Source of the DNA: Lysobacter defluvii IMMIB APB-9 = DSM 18482
GTDB taxonomy: Bacteria > Pseudomonadota > Gammaproteobacteria > Xanthomonadales > Xanthomonadaceae
Assembly (NCBI RefSeq): GCF_000423325.1
Contig: NZ_AUHT01000006.1
Span: 186,001 to 250,000, forward strand
DNA length: 64,000 nt
Reading direction: 5' to 3'
Below are positions 45,702 through 55,228 of the stretch, one piece after another. Position 1 is the stretch's first letter. Every line of letters begins with the position of its first letter. Position numbers and translations under genes: made by a program. Under the pieces are notes generated by a model. The model saw only the letters and a list, made by a program, of their open reading frames with translations, did no database searches and was not told the origin of the DNA.

Positions 45702-46921
45702 GAGGCAAGCGCCTGGGCGGCGGCGTGCCCGGACGCCCATGCCCACTGGAAGTTGTAGCCGCCCAGCCATCCGGTGACGTCGAGCACCTCGCCGACGAAG
45801 TACAGCCCCGGGACGTGCCGCGACTGCATGGTGCTGGACGACACCCCGTCGGTGTCCACGCCGCCGAGGGTCACCTCGGCGGTGCGGTAGCCCTCGGTTC
45901 CGCTCGCCACCAGGGCGAAGCCCTCCAACACCGACGCGAGCTCCCGCAGCTGCGGCGTGTTGTACTGGCGCATCGGGCGGCTCGGCAGCCAGACCTCGCA
46001 CAGGCGCTGGGCGAAACGCTTCGGGAGGACCTCGCCCAGCACGGTCTTCAGCTCCGCCGCCGGGCGTTCGGCCTGCCACTGCCGGAGTTGCTCGAAGGCA
46101 TCCGTGCCCGGCAGCAGGTCCAGCCGCAGGTCGTCGCCGGGTTGCCAATAGGAGGAGACCTGCAGAATGGCCGGGCCGCTGATGCCGCGATGGGTGACCA
46201 GCATCGAGTTGCTGAAGGACTGCCCGTTGCAGGATGCGGTCACCGGCAGCGAGACCCCGCTCAGGTCGGCGAAGCGCTCCTGGTGCTTGCCGCTGAGGGT
46301 CAACGGCACCAGGCCGGCGCGGGTCGGCAATACCTCGTGGCCGAACTGGCGCGCGAGTTCGTAACCGAACCCCGACGCCCCCATCGAGGGGATCGACAGC
46401 CCTCCGCTGGCCACGACCAGGGCCGGGGCTGCGAATCTTCCCTGGCTTGTGTGCAGGCGGAATCCGCCGTCGTCACCCGCAGCCACGCGTTCGGTGCTGC
46501 ACAGGGTGCGGATCTCCACCCCGGCCGCCTCGCATTCGTCCAGCAGCATCCGCACGATCTGCTTGGAGGAGCCGTCGCAGAACAGCTGCCCGAGTTCCTT
46601 CTCGTGGTAGGCGATGCCGTGGCGCTCGACCATTTCGATGAAGTGCCAGGGCGTGTACCGCGCAAGCGCCGACTTGCAGAAGTGGGGGTTGGCGGAGAGG
46701 TAGTTGGCCGGCGTGGTCCCGGTATTGGTGAAGTTGCAGCGTCCGCCGCCCGACATCAGGATCTTCTTGCCCACCTTGTTGGCGTGCTCGACGACCAGCA
46801 CCCGCAGCCCGCGTCGCCCCGCGGTGAGCGCGCACATCAGCCCGGCGGCGCCGGCGCCGATCACCACCACGTCGTAGTGTCCGGACATCACCACCCGCCG
46901 GCCCTGCAGGAAACCCGTCAT
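45698..46921 (-). CDS. HI0933/BaiN-like NAD(P)/FAD-dependent flavoprotein
   Basis: 407 residues. The N-terminal FAD-binding Rossmann motif is VVVIGAGAAGLMCALTAGRRG. The family hallmark KKILMSGGGRCNFTNT and the C-terminal LYFVGEVLDVTGWLGGYNFQWAWASG are characteristic of HI0933-like proteins (BaiN in gut clostridia). The reaction in proteobacteria is unknown. The start is ATG at 46921, with an in-frame ATG at 46885 (MSGHYD) as an alternative. It lies 29 bp after arsB on the same strand, so it may belong to the arsR-arsB transcript. Confidence 0.88.
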   Translation of the reverse strand: MTGFLQGRRVVMSGHYDVVVIGAGAAGLMCALTAGRRGLRVLVVEHANKVGKKILMSGGGRCNFTNTGTTPANYLSANPHFCKSALARYTPWHFIEMVERHGIAYHEKELGQLFCDGSSKQIVRMLLDECEAAGVEIRTLCSTERVAAGDDGGFRLHTSQGRFAAPALVVASGGLSIPSMGASGFGYELARQFGHEVLPTRAGLVPLTLSGKHQERFADLSGVSLPVTASCNGQSFSNSMLVTHRGISGPAILQVSSYWQPGDDLRLDLLPGTDAFEQLRQWQAERPAAELKTVLGEVLPKRFAQRLCEVWLPSRPMRQYNTPQLRELASVLEGFALVASGTEGYRTAEVTLGGVDTDGVSSSTMQSRHVPGLYFVGEVLDVTGWLGGYNFQWAWASGHAAAQALAS

Positions 46922-46950
46922 TCTACGCAGGCCAGCCCGTCAGACGGCAG

Positions 46951-48237
46951 TCAAGCAGCGCCCAGCCGCAGTACCAACGCCACCAGCGTCACCAGCAGCA
47001 CTGGAAGGGTCAGGACAATCCCGACCTTGAAGTAATAGCCCCAGGTGATCCTGATGCCCTTGCGCGCCAGCACGTGCAACCACAGCAGGGTGGCCAGGCT
47101 CCCGATCGGGGTGAACTTCGGGCCCAGGTCGCTGCCGATGACGTTGGCGTAGATCATCGCCTCGCGCACGGCGCCTTCGGCCTGGCTGGCATCAATCGAC
47201 AGCGCGCCCACCAGCACGGTGGGCATGTTGTTCATGACCGCCGACAGGAATGCCGTCAGCAGGCCGGTCCCGATCGTCGCGCCCCACAGGCCATGACCGG
47301 CGAAAACATCCAGCAGTCCCGCCAGGTGGTCGGTCAATCCCTGGTTGCGCAGGCCATAGACCACCAGGTACATGCCCAGCGAGAACACCACGATCTGCCA
47401 CGGCGCTTCGCGGATCACCCTGCGTGTCGAGATCACGTGCCCCTTCGCCGCCATCGCCAGCAGCACCAGCGCCCCCGCGCCGGCCACCGCACTGATGGGG
47501 ATGCCAAGCCGTTCCAGCCCGAAGAACCCCACCAGCAGCAACACCAGCACCGCCCACCCGGCGTTGAAAGTGGTGCGGTCGACGATGGCCGAACGCGGGT
47601 CCTTCAACTGGCTCGCGTCGTAGCTGGCCGGAATGTCGCGCCGGAAGAACCACATCAGCATGGCCAGCGTCGCGGCGACGGAAACCAGGTTCACCGGCAC
47701 CATGACCGAGGCGTACTCCGAAAAGCCGATCCCGAAGTAATCCGCCGAGACGATGTTGACCAGGTTGGACACCACCAGCGGCAGGCTGGCGGTGTCGGCG
47801 ATGAACCCGGCCGCCATCACGAACGCCAGCGTCGCCGCCGGGGAGAACCGCAGCGCCAGCAGCATGGCAATCACGATCGGCGTCAGGATCAGCGCCGCGC
47901 CGTCATTGGCGAACAATGCCGCCACTGCCGCGCCGAGCAGCACCAGATAGACGAACAGGCGCCGTCCGCTGCCCTTGCCCCAGCGCGCCACGTGCAGCGC
48001 CGCCCACTCGAAGAAACCGGCCTCGTCCAGCACCAGGCTGATGATGATCACCGCCACGAAGGTAAACGTCGCGTTCCAGACGAAGCCCCAGACCGTCGGA
48101 ATGTCGGCCAGCCCGACTACCCCGGTCAGCAGCGCCAGTCCAGCACCGGACATGGCGCTCCAACCCACGCCCAGGCCTCTCGGCTGCCAGATGACCAGGA
48201 CAAGGGTGGCGATGAAGATTCCCAGCGCGACCAGCAC
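46951..48237 (-). CDS. arsB: Arsenite efflux pump ArsB
   Basis: Inner-membrane arsenite/antimonite:proton antiporter, 428 residues with about 12 helices. The hallmark [25 protein letters not shown] is present, with [26 protein letters not shown] and the C-terminal [26 protein letters not shown]. The GTG at 48237, 2 bp after the arsR stop, matches family N-termini. A longer frame to 48297 would run back through arsR. No ArsA ATPase gene is present, so export should be driven by the proton gradient. Confidence 0.95.
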   Translation of the reverse strand: MLVALGIFIATLVLVIWQPRGLGVGWSAMSGAGLALLTGVVGLADIPTVWGFVWNATFTFVAVIIISLVLDEAGFFEWAALHVARWGKGSGRRLFVYLVLLGAAVAALFANDGAALILTPIVIAMLLALRFSPAATLAFVMAAGFIADTASLPLVVSNLVNIVSADYFGIGFSEYASVMVPVNLVSVAATLAMLMWFFRRDIPASYDASQLKDPRSAIVDRTTFNAGWAVLVLLLVGFFGLERLGIPISAVAGAGALVLLAMAAKGHVISTRRVIREAPWQIVVFSLGMYLVVYGLRNQGLTDHLAGLLDVFAGHGLWGATIGTGLLTAFLSAVMNNMPTVLVGALSIDASQAEGAVREAMIYANVIGSDLGPKFTPIGSLATLLWLHVLARKGIRITWGYYFKVGIVLTLPVLLVTLVALVLRLGAA

Positions 48238-48239
48238 GG

Positions 48240-48590
48240 CTAGGTCTTCCCTTCTTTCGTGGCGCTCGTCGGGGAGGGCGCGGAGCCAGGGAGGCAACGA
48301 CCCTGGTCGCCGCCGCAGCAGTTGCGGGTCAGGAACTCGATGAGCCCGGTCATCGCATCGAAGTCGGCGCGATAGCGGATGTGCCGCCCCTGCGACTCGC
48401 CCTGGATCAGGCCCGCCGTGGTGAGCTCCTTGAGGTGGAACGACAGCGTGGCGCCGGCCAGCGACAGCACCTCGGCGATGTCACCCGGCGTACGTCCTTC
48501 ATGGCCGGCCTCAACGAGCAAGCGGAAGACGGAGAGTCGGGTGGGGTGCCCCAGGGCAGCCAGCGCAGTGCTTGCGTCTTTCAATTCCAT
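48240..48590 (-). CDS. arsR: Arsenite-responsive repressor ArsR
   Basis: 116-residue winged-helix ArsR/SmtB repressor starting [22 protein letters not shown]. The recognition helix is in [19 protein letters not shown]. It lacks the ELCVCDL metal site of E. coli ArsR. Instead it has C-terminal cysteines Cys91, Cys92 and Cys99 ([10 protein letters not shown]). This arrangement resembles the atypical ArsR of Acidithiobacillus ferrooxidans, where three C-terminal Cys bind As(III). It is divergent from arsH and cotranscribed with arsB. Confidence 0.94.
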   Translation of the reverse strand: MELKDASTALAALGHPTRLSVFRLLVEAGHEGRTPGDIAEVLSLAGATLSFHLKELTTAGLIQGESQGRHIRYRADFDAMTGLIEFLTRNCCGGDQGRCLPGSAPSPTSATKEGKT

Positions 48591-48615
48591 TTTTCTAGAA
48601 TATTCGAATGAATTC
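48591..48615. promoter_or_regulatory. arsR/arsH divergent operator region
   Basis: Only 17 bp separate the arsR ATG from the first arsH ATG. This AT-rich island carries overlapping palindromes TTCTAGAA (48593-48600), GAATATTC (48598-48605) and TTCGAA (48603-48608), plus GAATTC (48610-48615). It is the obvious ArsR binding region. Neither gene has room for a Shine-Dalgarno leader here. Confidence 0.6.
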
Positions 48616-49348
48616 GACCGAAGCAAGCATGACCGCACCTCCCGACCTGGCCAACCTGGCCCCCGCAGCCGTGGACATCCCCACCCGCGACCGCCTCGGG
48701 GTGGAAGGCGCCGGGCACCCCCCACGGATCCTGATCCTGTACGGCTCGCTGCGGCCGCAGTCCTTCAGCCGCAAGCTCGCACTCGAAGCCGAGCGGCTGC
48801 TGCGCCACTTCGGCGCGGAGACCCGGGTATTCGACCCGAACGACCTGCCGTTGCTGGACAGCGTCAAGCCGGACCATCCCAAGGTCCAGCAGATCCGCGA
48901 GTGGTCGCAGTGGTCGGAGGGCCAGGTGTGGGTGAGTCCGGAGCGGCACGGCACGCTCACCGCGGTGTTCAAGAACCAGATCGACTGGCTGCCGCTGGAG
49001 ATCGGGAGCGTGCGCCCCACCCAGGGCCGTACCCTGGCGGTGATGCAGGTCTGCGGCGGCTCGCAGTCGTTCAACGTGGTCAATGCCCTGCGCCAGCTGG
49101 GCCGCTGGATGCGCATGGTCACCATCCCCAACCAGTCTTCGGTCCCCAAGGCCTGGCAGGAGTTCGACGACGAGGGCCGGATGAAACCCTCGCCTTACTA
49201 CGACCGCGTGGTTGACGTGATGGAGGAACTGGTGAAGTTCACCCTGCTGACCCGCGACCGCAGCGAGTACCTGACCAGCCGCTACAGCGAGCGCAAGGGT
49301 GACCTGGCCGCTGCGGCGCTGGCCGAAGCCGCCGGCGCGGTGGAGTGA
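48608..49348 (+). CDS. arsH: NADPH-dependent FMN reductase ArsH
   Basis: Flavoprotein of arsenic operons that oxidises trivalent organoarsenicals or acts as an NADPH:FMN reductase. 246 residues with the flavodoxin-like [46 protein letters not shown] and [23 protein letters not shown]. The start may instead be ATG at 48629 (MTAPPDL). The variable N-terminus and missing Shine-Dalgarno leave this open. The stop overlaps a GTG in the arsC frame. Confidence 0.94.
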   Translation: MNSTEASMTAPPDLANLAPAAVDIPTRDRLGVEGAGHPPRILILYGSLRPQSFSRKLALEAERLLRHFGAETRVFDPNDLPLLDSVKPDHPKVQQIREWSQWSEGQVWVSPERHGTLTAVFKNQIDWLPLEIGSVRPTQGRTLAVMQVCGGSQSFNVVNALRQLGRWMRMVTIPNQSSVPKAWQEFDDEGRMKPSPYYDRVVDVMEELVKFTLLTRDRSEYLTSRYSERKGDLAAAALAEAAGAVE

Positions 49349-49353
49349 GGCCC

Positions 49354-49830
49354 ATGACCATGGACACCACGATCTTCCACAACCCCGCCTGCGGAACCTC
49401 GCGCAACACGCTGGCGCTGATCCGCCATGCGGGCGTCGAGCCCACGGTCATCGAGTACCTGGAGGCCCCGCCCACGCGCGAGCGGCTGGCCAGCCTGATT
49501 ACAGCCGCCGGCCTGCGAGTGCGGGACGCCCTGCGCCAAAAGGGAACCCCCTACGCCGAGCTGGGTCTTGACGACCCATCCCTGTCGGACGATCAACTGC
49601 TCGACGCCATGATGGCCGAGCCGATCCTGATCAACCGGCCCTTCGTGGAGACGCCGCTGGGCACACGCCTGTGCCGGCCGTCGGAGGTCGTGCTGGAGAT
49701 CCTGCCGCCGGTCACCCGTCCTTTCACCAAGGAAGACGGTGAGGTGGTCATCGACGAAGCTGATCGGCCCACTGTTCCCCGAGGGCCTGCGCGCCGAGTT
49801 CGGAAGGGGGCTCCTACGACTCCGGAGTAG
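49354..49830 (+). CDS. arsC: Arsenate reductase, glutaredoxin type
   Basis: Reduces As(V) to As(III) with glutathione and glutaredoxin, feeding ArsB. The catalytic Cys lies in HNPACGTSRNTL near the N-terminus. LREKGTPY-like RQKGTPYAELGLDD and the C-terminal PILINRPFVETPLGTRLCRPSEVVLEIL are intact. The start is ATG at 49354 or 49360. The last about 25 residues (after KEDGEVVIDEA) turn Arg/Pro-rich (RPTVPRGPARRVRKG), unlike the short tail usual in this family. This suggests a sequence change near the 3' end. Confidence 0.93.
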   Translation: MTMDTTIFHNPACGTSRNTLALIRHAGVEPTVIEYLEAPPTRERLASLITAAGLRVRDALRQKGTPYAELGLDDPSLSDDQLLDAMMAEPILINRPFVETPLGTRLCRPSEVVLEILPPVTRPFTKEDGEVVIDEADRPTVPRGPARRVRKGAPTTPE

Positions 49831-49898
49831 CTACCGTCGCGTGCCCGGCAACCGGGACGGCGAAGATGCGGACGTGCGTACGCACACCACCGGAACCG

Positions 49899-50237
49899 TC
49901 AAGCTCGCGACCAGTGCCCGGCCACCATCACCAGCGCGCCCAGCAGGATCAATCCGCCACCGAGCACGTCGATCCGGTTCAGTGGCACCTTGTCGACCCA
50001 GACCAGCCAGCCCAGCGCGGTGGCGACGTAGATGCCGCCGTAGGCCGCGTAGACCCGCCCCGACGCCACCGGGTGCAGGGTGAGCAGCCAGGCGAAAAGC
50101 GCGAGGCTCAGCGCCGCCGGCACCAGCAGCCAGGCCGAGCCGCCGTCCTTGCGCCACAGCAGCACCAGCCAGCAGCCGACGATCTCCGCCAGTGCGGTCA
50201 CCGAGAACAGCGCCGCGATCTTGAGCGTCAACAGCAC
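49899..50237 (-). CDS. ynfA: YnfA/UPF0060 family membrane protein
   Basis: 112-residue four-helix inner-membrane protein. The family markers [38 protein letters not shown]-like and the ending [13 protein letters not shown] are clear. YnfA proteins resemble small multidrug resistance exporters, but the substrate here is unknown. The start is GTG at 50237, 16 bp after yaeQ on the same strand. Confidence 0.93.
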   Translation of the reverse strand: MLLTLKIAALFSVTALAEIVGCWLVLLWRKDGGSAWLLVPAALSLALFAWLLTLHPVASGRVYAAYGGIYVATALGWLVWVDKVPLNRIDVLGGGLILLGALVMVAGHWSRA

Positions 50238-50253
50238 GGCGTCGCCCGCCCGG

Positions 50254-50802
50254 TCAGCCCGCCGGGGCCATGCGCACGGCGGGTCGCAGCGACACGCTGC
50301 CCCGGTCGCCCATCAGCTGCAGCTCGCCGTCCTGGATCAGTGCGTTCAGGCGCATCCCGCGCTCGCCGATGCCGGGCAGGGCCTCGACCACATCGGCGGG
50401 GATGTCGAGCACGGTGAGGTTCTTCAGACGGGTCAGCGAACTGGCGATCCTGTCCCACCAGATATCGGACGCGCGGCCACCGTAGTTGACCACCACCACC
50501 TGGTCCGCGCGCGCGCAGGTCTTCTTTATCCTGGTCTCGTCGGGGTGGCCGACGTCGATCCAGAGCTCCACGTCGCCGGTGTAGCCGCGCCGGCACAGGG
50601 CCGGTTCGTCCTCGTCGCTCAGCCCGCGGCCGAACTCCAGCTTCTCGTCCGCGTACAGGGCAAAGGCCACCAGCCGCACCATCAGCCGGGTGTCCGTCTC
50701 GGACGGATGCTGGGCGAGGGTGAGGTTGTGGGTCGCGTAGTAGTGCCGGTCCATGTCGCTGACCTGGAGCTCGGCCTTGACCACGGTGGAGGTGAGGGCC
50801 AT
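50254..50802 (-). CDS. yaeQ: YaeQ family protein
   Basis: 182-residue cytoplasmic protein with a PD-(D/E)XK nuclease-like fold. It begins [22 protein letters not shown] and continues with [41 protein letters not shown] and VVVVNYGG. E. coli YaeQ has been linked to RfaH-independent relief of a transcription defect, but its function is unsettled. The ATG at 50802 was chosen, since the longer frame to 51531 overlaps mntP. Confidence 0.93.
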   Translation of the reverse strand: MALTSTVVKAELQVSDMDRHYYATHNLTLAQHPSETDTRLMVRLVAFALYADEKLEFGRGLSDEDEPALCRRGYTGDVELWIDVGHPDETRIKKTCARADQVVVVNYGGRASDIWWDRIASSLTRLKNLTVLDIPADVVEALPGIGERGMRLNALIQDGELQLMGDRGSVSLRPAVRMAPAG

Positions 50803-50867
50803 GGGGAGGCGCCTTGACGGGAAAGTCCGCCAGTCTAGCGCCTCGGTCGCGCCACCGACTGGAACCC

Positions 50868-51443
50868 TCAGCCGTGGGCTTGCAGGTGGCCGTAGAGGAT
50901 CCAGGCTCCCACTGCGATCAGCACGAGGCCGCCGGCGACCTCGGCGCGCCTGCCGACCAGCGTACCAAGGACCCGCCCGGCCATCACGCCGATCGTGACC
51001 AGCGCGAACGTGCACAGTCCGATGACGGCGGCCACCAGGGCGATGTTGACCTCGACGAAGGCCAGCCCCACGCCGACGGCCATCGCATCGATGCTGGTGG
51101 CCAGGCCCGTGATCGCGATGGCCAGCAAGCCACCATTGGCGGAGAAGCCCGGTTCTTCGTCCGTCCCATCGCCGGGCCTGGCCTTGTGAATCATGTGCAG
51201 CCCGAGGCCGGTCAGCAGCGCGAAGGCGACCCAGTGGTCCCAGGCTTCGATGAACGGCGCAGCGGCCGATCCGAGCAGCCAGCCGATGACCGGCGTCAGG
51301 CCTTCGACCACGCCAAAGACCAGGCCGATGCGCAGTGCCTCGCCCCAGCGTGGGCGCGCCATCCCGGCCCCCTTGCCCAGGGCCGCGGCGAAGGCATCGG
51401 TGGCCATGGCGAGGCCGAGCAGGACGATGGAAACAGGGGTCAT
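50868..51443 (-). CDS. mntP: Manganese exporter MntP
   Basis: Inner-membrane Mn(II) efflux pump, 191 residues with six helices. It begins LLGLAMATDAFAAALGKG and has the repeated half GLATSIDAMAVGVGLAFV; these carry the conserved Asp residues of MntP. It reduces toxic manganese. The ATG at 51443 is about 60 bases downstream of a manganese riboswitch in its leader. No strong Shine-Dalgarno is seen directly before the start. Confidence 0.95.
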   Translation of the reverse strand: MTPVSIVLLGLAMATDAFAAALGKGAGMARPRWGEALRIGLVFGVVEGLTPVIGWLLGSAAAPFIEAWDHWVAFALLTGLGLHMIHKARPGDGTDEEPGFSANGGLLAIAITGLATSIDAMAVGVGLAFVEVNIALVAAVIGLCTFALVTIGVMAGRVLGTLVGRRAEVAGGLVLIAVGAWILYGHLQAHG

Positions 51444-51766
51444 GGCAGCAGGGACGGTCGGGACTGGGCGGACGCACGAACGGCAGGCGCGCCCGACCGG
51501 GCCTACGCCTGCGGCTCGTTGGTCTCGCCAACCGTCAGGTTGCGCCGCCACGGCCGGTTCAGGCCGAGTGTGTTGACGGACGCGCCTCCGGGAATCGGAG
51601 GCCGGCTACTCCCCAAGGAGATTGCCGTGCCCGGGTGCGGGACGGCACTCGCAAGTATAACCGGTCGGCCTGACTGGCGCCGATCCGCAGGGAAGAGCAA
51701 GAAACGGAGTGTCCCGGGACGGGCGGAGGCCTAGGATTCCGGCATGGCAACCGATACGGACACCCC
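51444..51766. other. mntP/ada intergenic region (323 bp)
   Basis: A non-coding gap between the divergent mntP and Ada-type genes. On the - strand it holds the manganese riboswitch (51505-51622) and a following hairpin (GCAGGCG/CGCCTGC arms, about 51484-51514). A TATACT hexamer (51654-51659) is a possible mntP -10. No start or promoter of the ada gene could be fixed beyond the ATG itself. Confidence 0.6.
51505..51622 (-). ncRNA. yybP-ykoY manganese riboswitch, mntP leader
   Basis: Read on the - strand, the leader has the conserved 5' core TTGGGGAGTAGCC (51604-51616) and a P2 hairpin (GCCTCCGATTCCCGGAGGC). The middle element is GTCAACACACTCGG and the 3' core GGCGAGACC (51521-51529). These blocks and their order match the yybP-ykoY aptamer upstream of E. 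coli mntP, including GTCAACA and GCGAGACC. Mn(II) binding should raise mntP expression. Confidence 0.9.
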
Positions 51767-52603
<837 letters not shown>

Positions 52604-52617
52604 CCGCCGCTCCAGGG

Positions 52618-53400
52618 TCAGGCGGAGTCCGCGGACGAGCCGGGCGTGTCCGCCTCGACGTACTTCTCGTGCAGCTTCACCGGCTCGCGCTTGCGTGACT
52701 CGCGACGCCTGATCCACAGGTTGATCGACTCCACGAATACCGAGAACGCCATCGCCGCGTAGACGTAGCCCTTCGGAATGTGCACGTCGAAGCCGTCGGC
52801 GATCAGCACCAGGCCGATCATGATCAGGAAGCTCAGCGCGAGCACCTTTACGGTGGGGTGGCGCTCGACGAACTCGCTGATCGGCCGCGCGAAGGCGAGC
52901 ATGAAGATGATCGAGGCGACGATGGCGGTGACCATCACCCAGCGCTCGTCGACCATGCCCACGGCGGTGATGATCGAGTCCAGCGAGAACACGATGTCGA
53001 GCACCATGATCTGGGCGATGACCGCCATGAAGCTGGTCGCCGCGCCCGGTGCCACTTCCTCGGAGGCGCCTTCGAGCTTCTGGTGGATCTCGTGGGTGGC
53101 CTTGCCGATCAGGAACAGCCCGCCGCCGATGAGGATCAGGTCGCGCCAGGAGAACTCATTGCCGAAGGCGGTGAACAGCGGCGCGGTCAGGCCGATGATC
53201 CAGGCGATCATGAAAAGCAGGCCCAGCCGGGTCACGGCCGCGCCCAGGATACCCAGCTTGCGCGCTCGGTCGCGCTGGTGCTCGGGCAGGCGCGAGGCCA
53301 GGATCGAGATGAAGATGATGTTGTCGATGCCCAGGACCAGTTCCAGGGCCGTCAGGGTCGCCAAAGCGATCCAGATCTCGGGGTTTGCAAGTGCTTCCAT
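52618..53400 (-). CDS. TerC-family integral membrane protein
   Basis: 260 residues from the ATG at 53400, with about seven helices. Conserved acidic membrane motifs ELVLGIDNIIFISILASRLP and VLDIVFSLDSIITAVGMVDE mark the TerC/YkoY/Alx superfamily. Members with a yybP-ykoY riboswitch are linked to manganese handling, and the riboswitch in this leader places the gene there. An upstream in-frame extension (to 53475) runs through the riboswitch and is not coding. Confidence 0.92.
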   Translation of the reverse strand: MEALANPEIWIALATLTALELVLGIDNIIFISILASRLPEHQRDRARKLGILGAAVTRLGLLFMIAWIIGLTAPLFTAFGNEFSWRDLILIGGGLFLIGKATHEIHQKLEGASEEVAPGAATSFMAVIAQIMVLDIVFSLDSIITAVGMVDERWVMVTAIVASIIFMLAFARPISEFVERHPTVKVLALSFLIMIGLVLIADGFDVHIPKGYVYAAMAFSVFVESINLWIRRRESRKREPVKLHEKYVEADTPGSSADSA

Positions 53401-53407
53401 CGGGTTT

Positions 53408-53416
53408 CCTTCGCGA
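53408..53416 (-). promoter_or_regulatory. terC ribosome binding site, sequestrable by the riboswitch 3' end
   Basis: TCGCGAAGG (- strand) contains the AAGGA Shine-Dalgarno of terC, 7 nt from the ATG. It is exactly complementary to CCTTCGCGA at 53447-53455, which directly follows the aptamer core GCAAGA. Between the two arms lies a CGCGCCGG hairpin. The pairing can hide the ribosome binding site. Confidence 0.7.
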
Positions 53417-53446
53417 ACAGGGATCGCGCCGGCGGGTGCCGGCGCG

Positions 53447-53545
53447 TCGCGAAGGTCTTGCTCGTGCCTCCACACGGAAGCACCGCTGCACCGGGGCCGG
53501 GGCCCGTATTGACGGCGACAGCGCGGGAGCTACTCCCCTTCGGGC
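53447..53545 (-). ncRNA. yybP-ykoY manganese riboswitch, terC leader
   Basis: On the - strand the core GAAGGGGAGTAGCTCC (53526-53541) is followed by GTCAATAC. A stem-loop region and the 3' core GAGCAAGACC come next (around 53454-53464). The GGGGAGTAGC...GTCAA...GCAAGACC order is that of the yybP-ykoY family, named for leaders of TerC-type ykoY genes. A 9-nt expression-platform arm overlaps its 3' end. Confidence 0.86.
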
Positions 53546-53583
53546 GGCGAGACTAGCACGGCCGTTGCGCGCTGCGCGTGGCC

Positions 53584-54117
53584 TCACCAGACCAGGTCGT
53601 CGGGCACCTTGAAGCGGCTGTAGTACTCGTCGTCCGCGTCGCTGGACGCGGACTCCTCCACCGCCGCGTTGTCGAGTACCAGCAGCGCCGGGTCGCGCTC
53701 GGCGACCTTCATCCCGGCTGCCCGCGGCAGCAGTTCGTAGTCCTCGCCGGCGCGCACGATCACCAGGCCACCTTTCGCCAGCTGGGCCCGCTGGGCGGCG
53801 TCCACGTAGACGGTGCGGATGTGGCTGCCGTCTGTGAAGCGGTACGGGATCTCGCCGTCGCGGGCGACCCGGTGGTCCAGGATGATCTGCCGCACCTGCG
53901 CGCGCAGTTCCTGCTCGCGCGCCTTCGCGTTGCGCTCGGCGGCCAGGGCACGGTCACGCTCGGCCTTCTCCGCCCGTAGGCGCTCGACGTCTACCTCCTC
54001 CTGCGAGGACGGCGCCTTGCCCTTGCGCTTGCGCTTCTGTTCGCGGAGTGCGTCGGCGACCGGGCTCTTCTTGGCCAGGCCGGCCTTGAGCAGCTGGTCC
54101 TGCAGGGGATTGCGCAT
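53584..54117 (-). CDS. DUF2058 (YaiL-like) protein
   Basis: 177 residues from the ATG at 54117. It begins RNPLQDQLLKAGLAKKSPVADALREQKRKRKGK, then has a long charged coiled-coil-like helix (about residues 35-80) and ends DDEYYSRFKVPDDLVW. This is the YaiL/DUF2058 pattern, thought to be a nucleoprotein-like factor of unknown role. It lies upstream of the terC leader on the same strand. Confidence 0.9.
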   Translation of the reverse strand: MRNPLQDQLLKAGLAKKSPVADALREQKRKRKGKAPSSQEEVDVERLRAEKAERDRALAAERNAKAREQELRAQVRQIILDHRVARDGEIPYRFTDGSHIRTVYVDAAQRAQLAKGGLVIVRAGEDYELLPRAAGMKVAERDPALLVLDNAAVEESASSDADDEYYSRFKVPDDLVW

Positions 54118-54314
54118 TGCGAAAACGGGGGGAGTGCGGGGCACCCGAGTGTAGCGGAGCGCCGGCAGAGCCACCGGCAGGGGCAGGGCGCAACAGGCGG
54201 AACGCCGGCCGCGCCGGATGGCGAGCCACGATGCCCATGGCGCGGCCGGTGCCACTTCACGCCCGCGGCGCACCGGCTGCGGTTCCATGCAGGCGGTCCA
54301 GAAGGGAGCGAGCG

Positions 54315-54779
54315 ATGTTCTTCGATTCCTGGAACGATCTGCTGCGGGTGGTGGTGGTGGGCGTGTGCGCCTACGCGAGCCTGATCCTCCTGCTGAGGAC
54401 GTTCGGCAAGCGCACCCTGAGCAAGATGAATGCATTCGACCTGGTGGTGACGGTGGCGCTGGGCTCCATCCTCGCCACCATCCTGCTCAACCGGGATGTC
54501 TCCCTGTCCGAGGGAGTACTGGCCCTTGCATTGCTGATGTCGCTGCAGTTCGCGATCACGTGGTCCGCGGTGCGCTGGAAGTTGGTGCAGGACCTCGTCG
54601 CCAGCGAGCCGCGGCTGCTCCTGCACGAAGGAGAGTTCCTGGAAGACGCGATGCGCAGGGAGCGGATCAACCGCGACGAGATCCTGCAGGGACTGCGCAA
54701 CGCGGGGATCGACGACCCCTCGCAGGCGCGCTGCGTGGTGCTGGAGACCGACGGGAGCTTCAGCGTGATCGCGCGCTAG
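54315..54779 (+). CDS. DUF421 (YetF-like) membrane protein
   Basis: 154 residues from the ATG at 54315, preceded by AAGGGAGCG. Three hydrophobic segments (about residues 8-27, 38-60, 62-82) carry the DUF421 motif LILLLRTFGKRTLSKMNAFDLVVTVALGS. A soluble DUF421 domain follows (EGEFLEDAMRRERINRDEILQGLRNAGI). The function is unknown. It is convergent with the MgtC gene, one base between stops. Confidence 0.9.
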   Translation: MFFDSWNDLLRVVVVGVCAYASLILLLRTFGKRTLSKMNAFDLVVTVALGSILATILLNRDVSLSEGVLALALLMSLQFAITWSAVRWKLVQDLVASEPRLLLHEGEFLEDAMRRERINRDEILQGLRNAGIDDPSQARCVVLETDGSFSVIAR

Positions 54780-54780
54780 T

Positions 54781-55218
54781 TCAGCCCTTCGCGGACCCGC
54801 GGCCCTTCAGCCAGCCGAAGCAGGTGATGACGGCCCAGTTGAGCGCCGCCAGCGCGATCGCGTGGCCCCAGTAGCCGAAGCCGGCCGCGGCGCCCACCGC
54901 CCCCACCAGCCAGATGCTCGCCGCCGAGGCGGTGCCGGTGACATGGTCATCGTGCTTGAGGATCGCGCCGCCGCCGACGAAGCCGATGCCGGTCATCAGG
55001 CCCTGCAGTACCCGCGCCGTGGCGTCGGGCGAGGCATCGCCGATGAACTCGCGGGCGATCAGGATGTAGCCGCAGGCACCCACCGCGACCAGCGGGAAGG
55101 TGCGCACCCCCATGATGTTCTTGCCGTGCCTTTCGCGGTTCCAGCCGATCGGGAACGCCAGCACCAGCGCGCCGAGCAGGGCGAGGTAGGGGCTGGCGTG
55201 CTCGAGCAGCGCGTCCAT
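54781..55218 (-). CDS. MgtC/SapB family membrane protein
   Basis: 145 residues from the ATG at 55218, with four to five helices. The conserved FPIGWNRERHGKNIMGVRTFPLVAVGACGYIL and GLMTGIGFVGGGAILK place it in the MgtC/SapB family. It is the short form without the C-terminal ACT-like domain of virulence MgtC. Its role in Mg(II) limitation is not shown by context. Confidence 0.9.
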   Translation of the reverse strand: MDALLEHASPYLALLGALVLAFPIGWNRERHGKNIMGVRTFPLVAVGACGYILIAREFIGDASPDATARVLQGLMTGIGFVGGGAILKHDDHVTGTASAASIWLVGAVGAAAGFGYWGHAIALAALNWAVITCFGWLKGRGSAKG

Positions 55219-55228
55219 CGGCCGAGGC

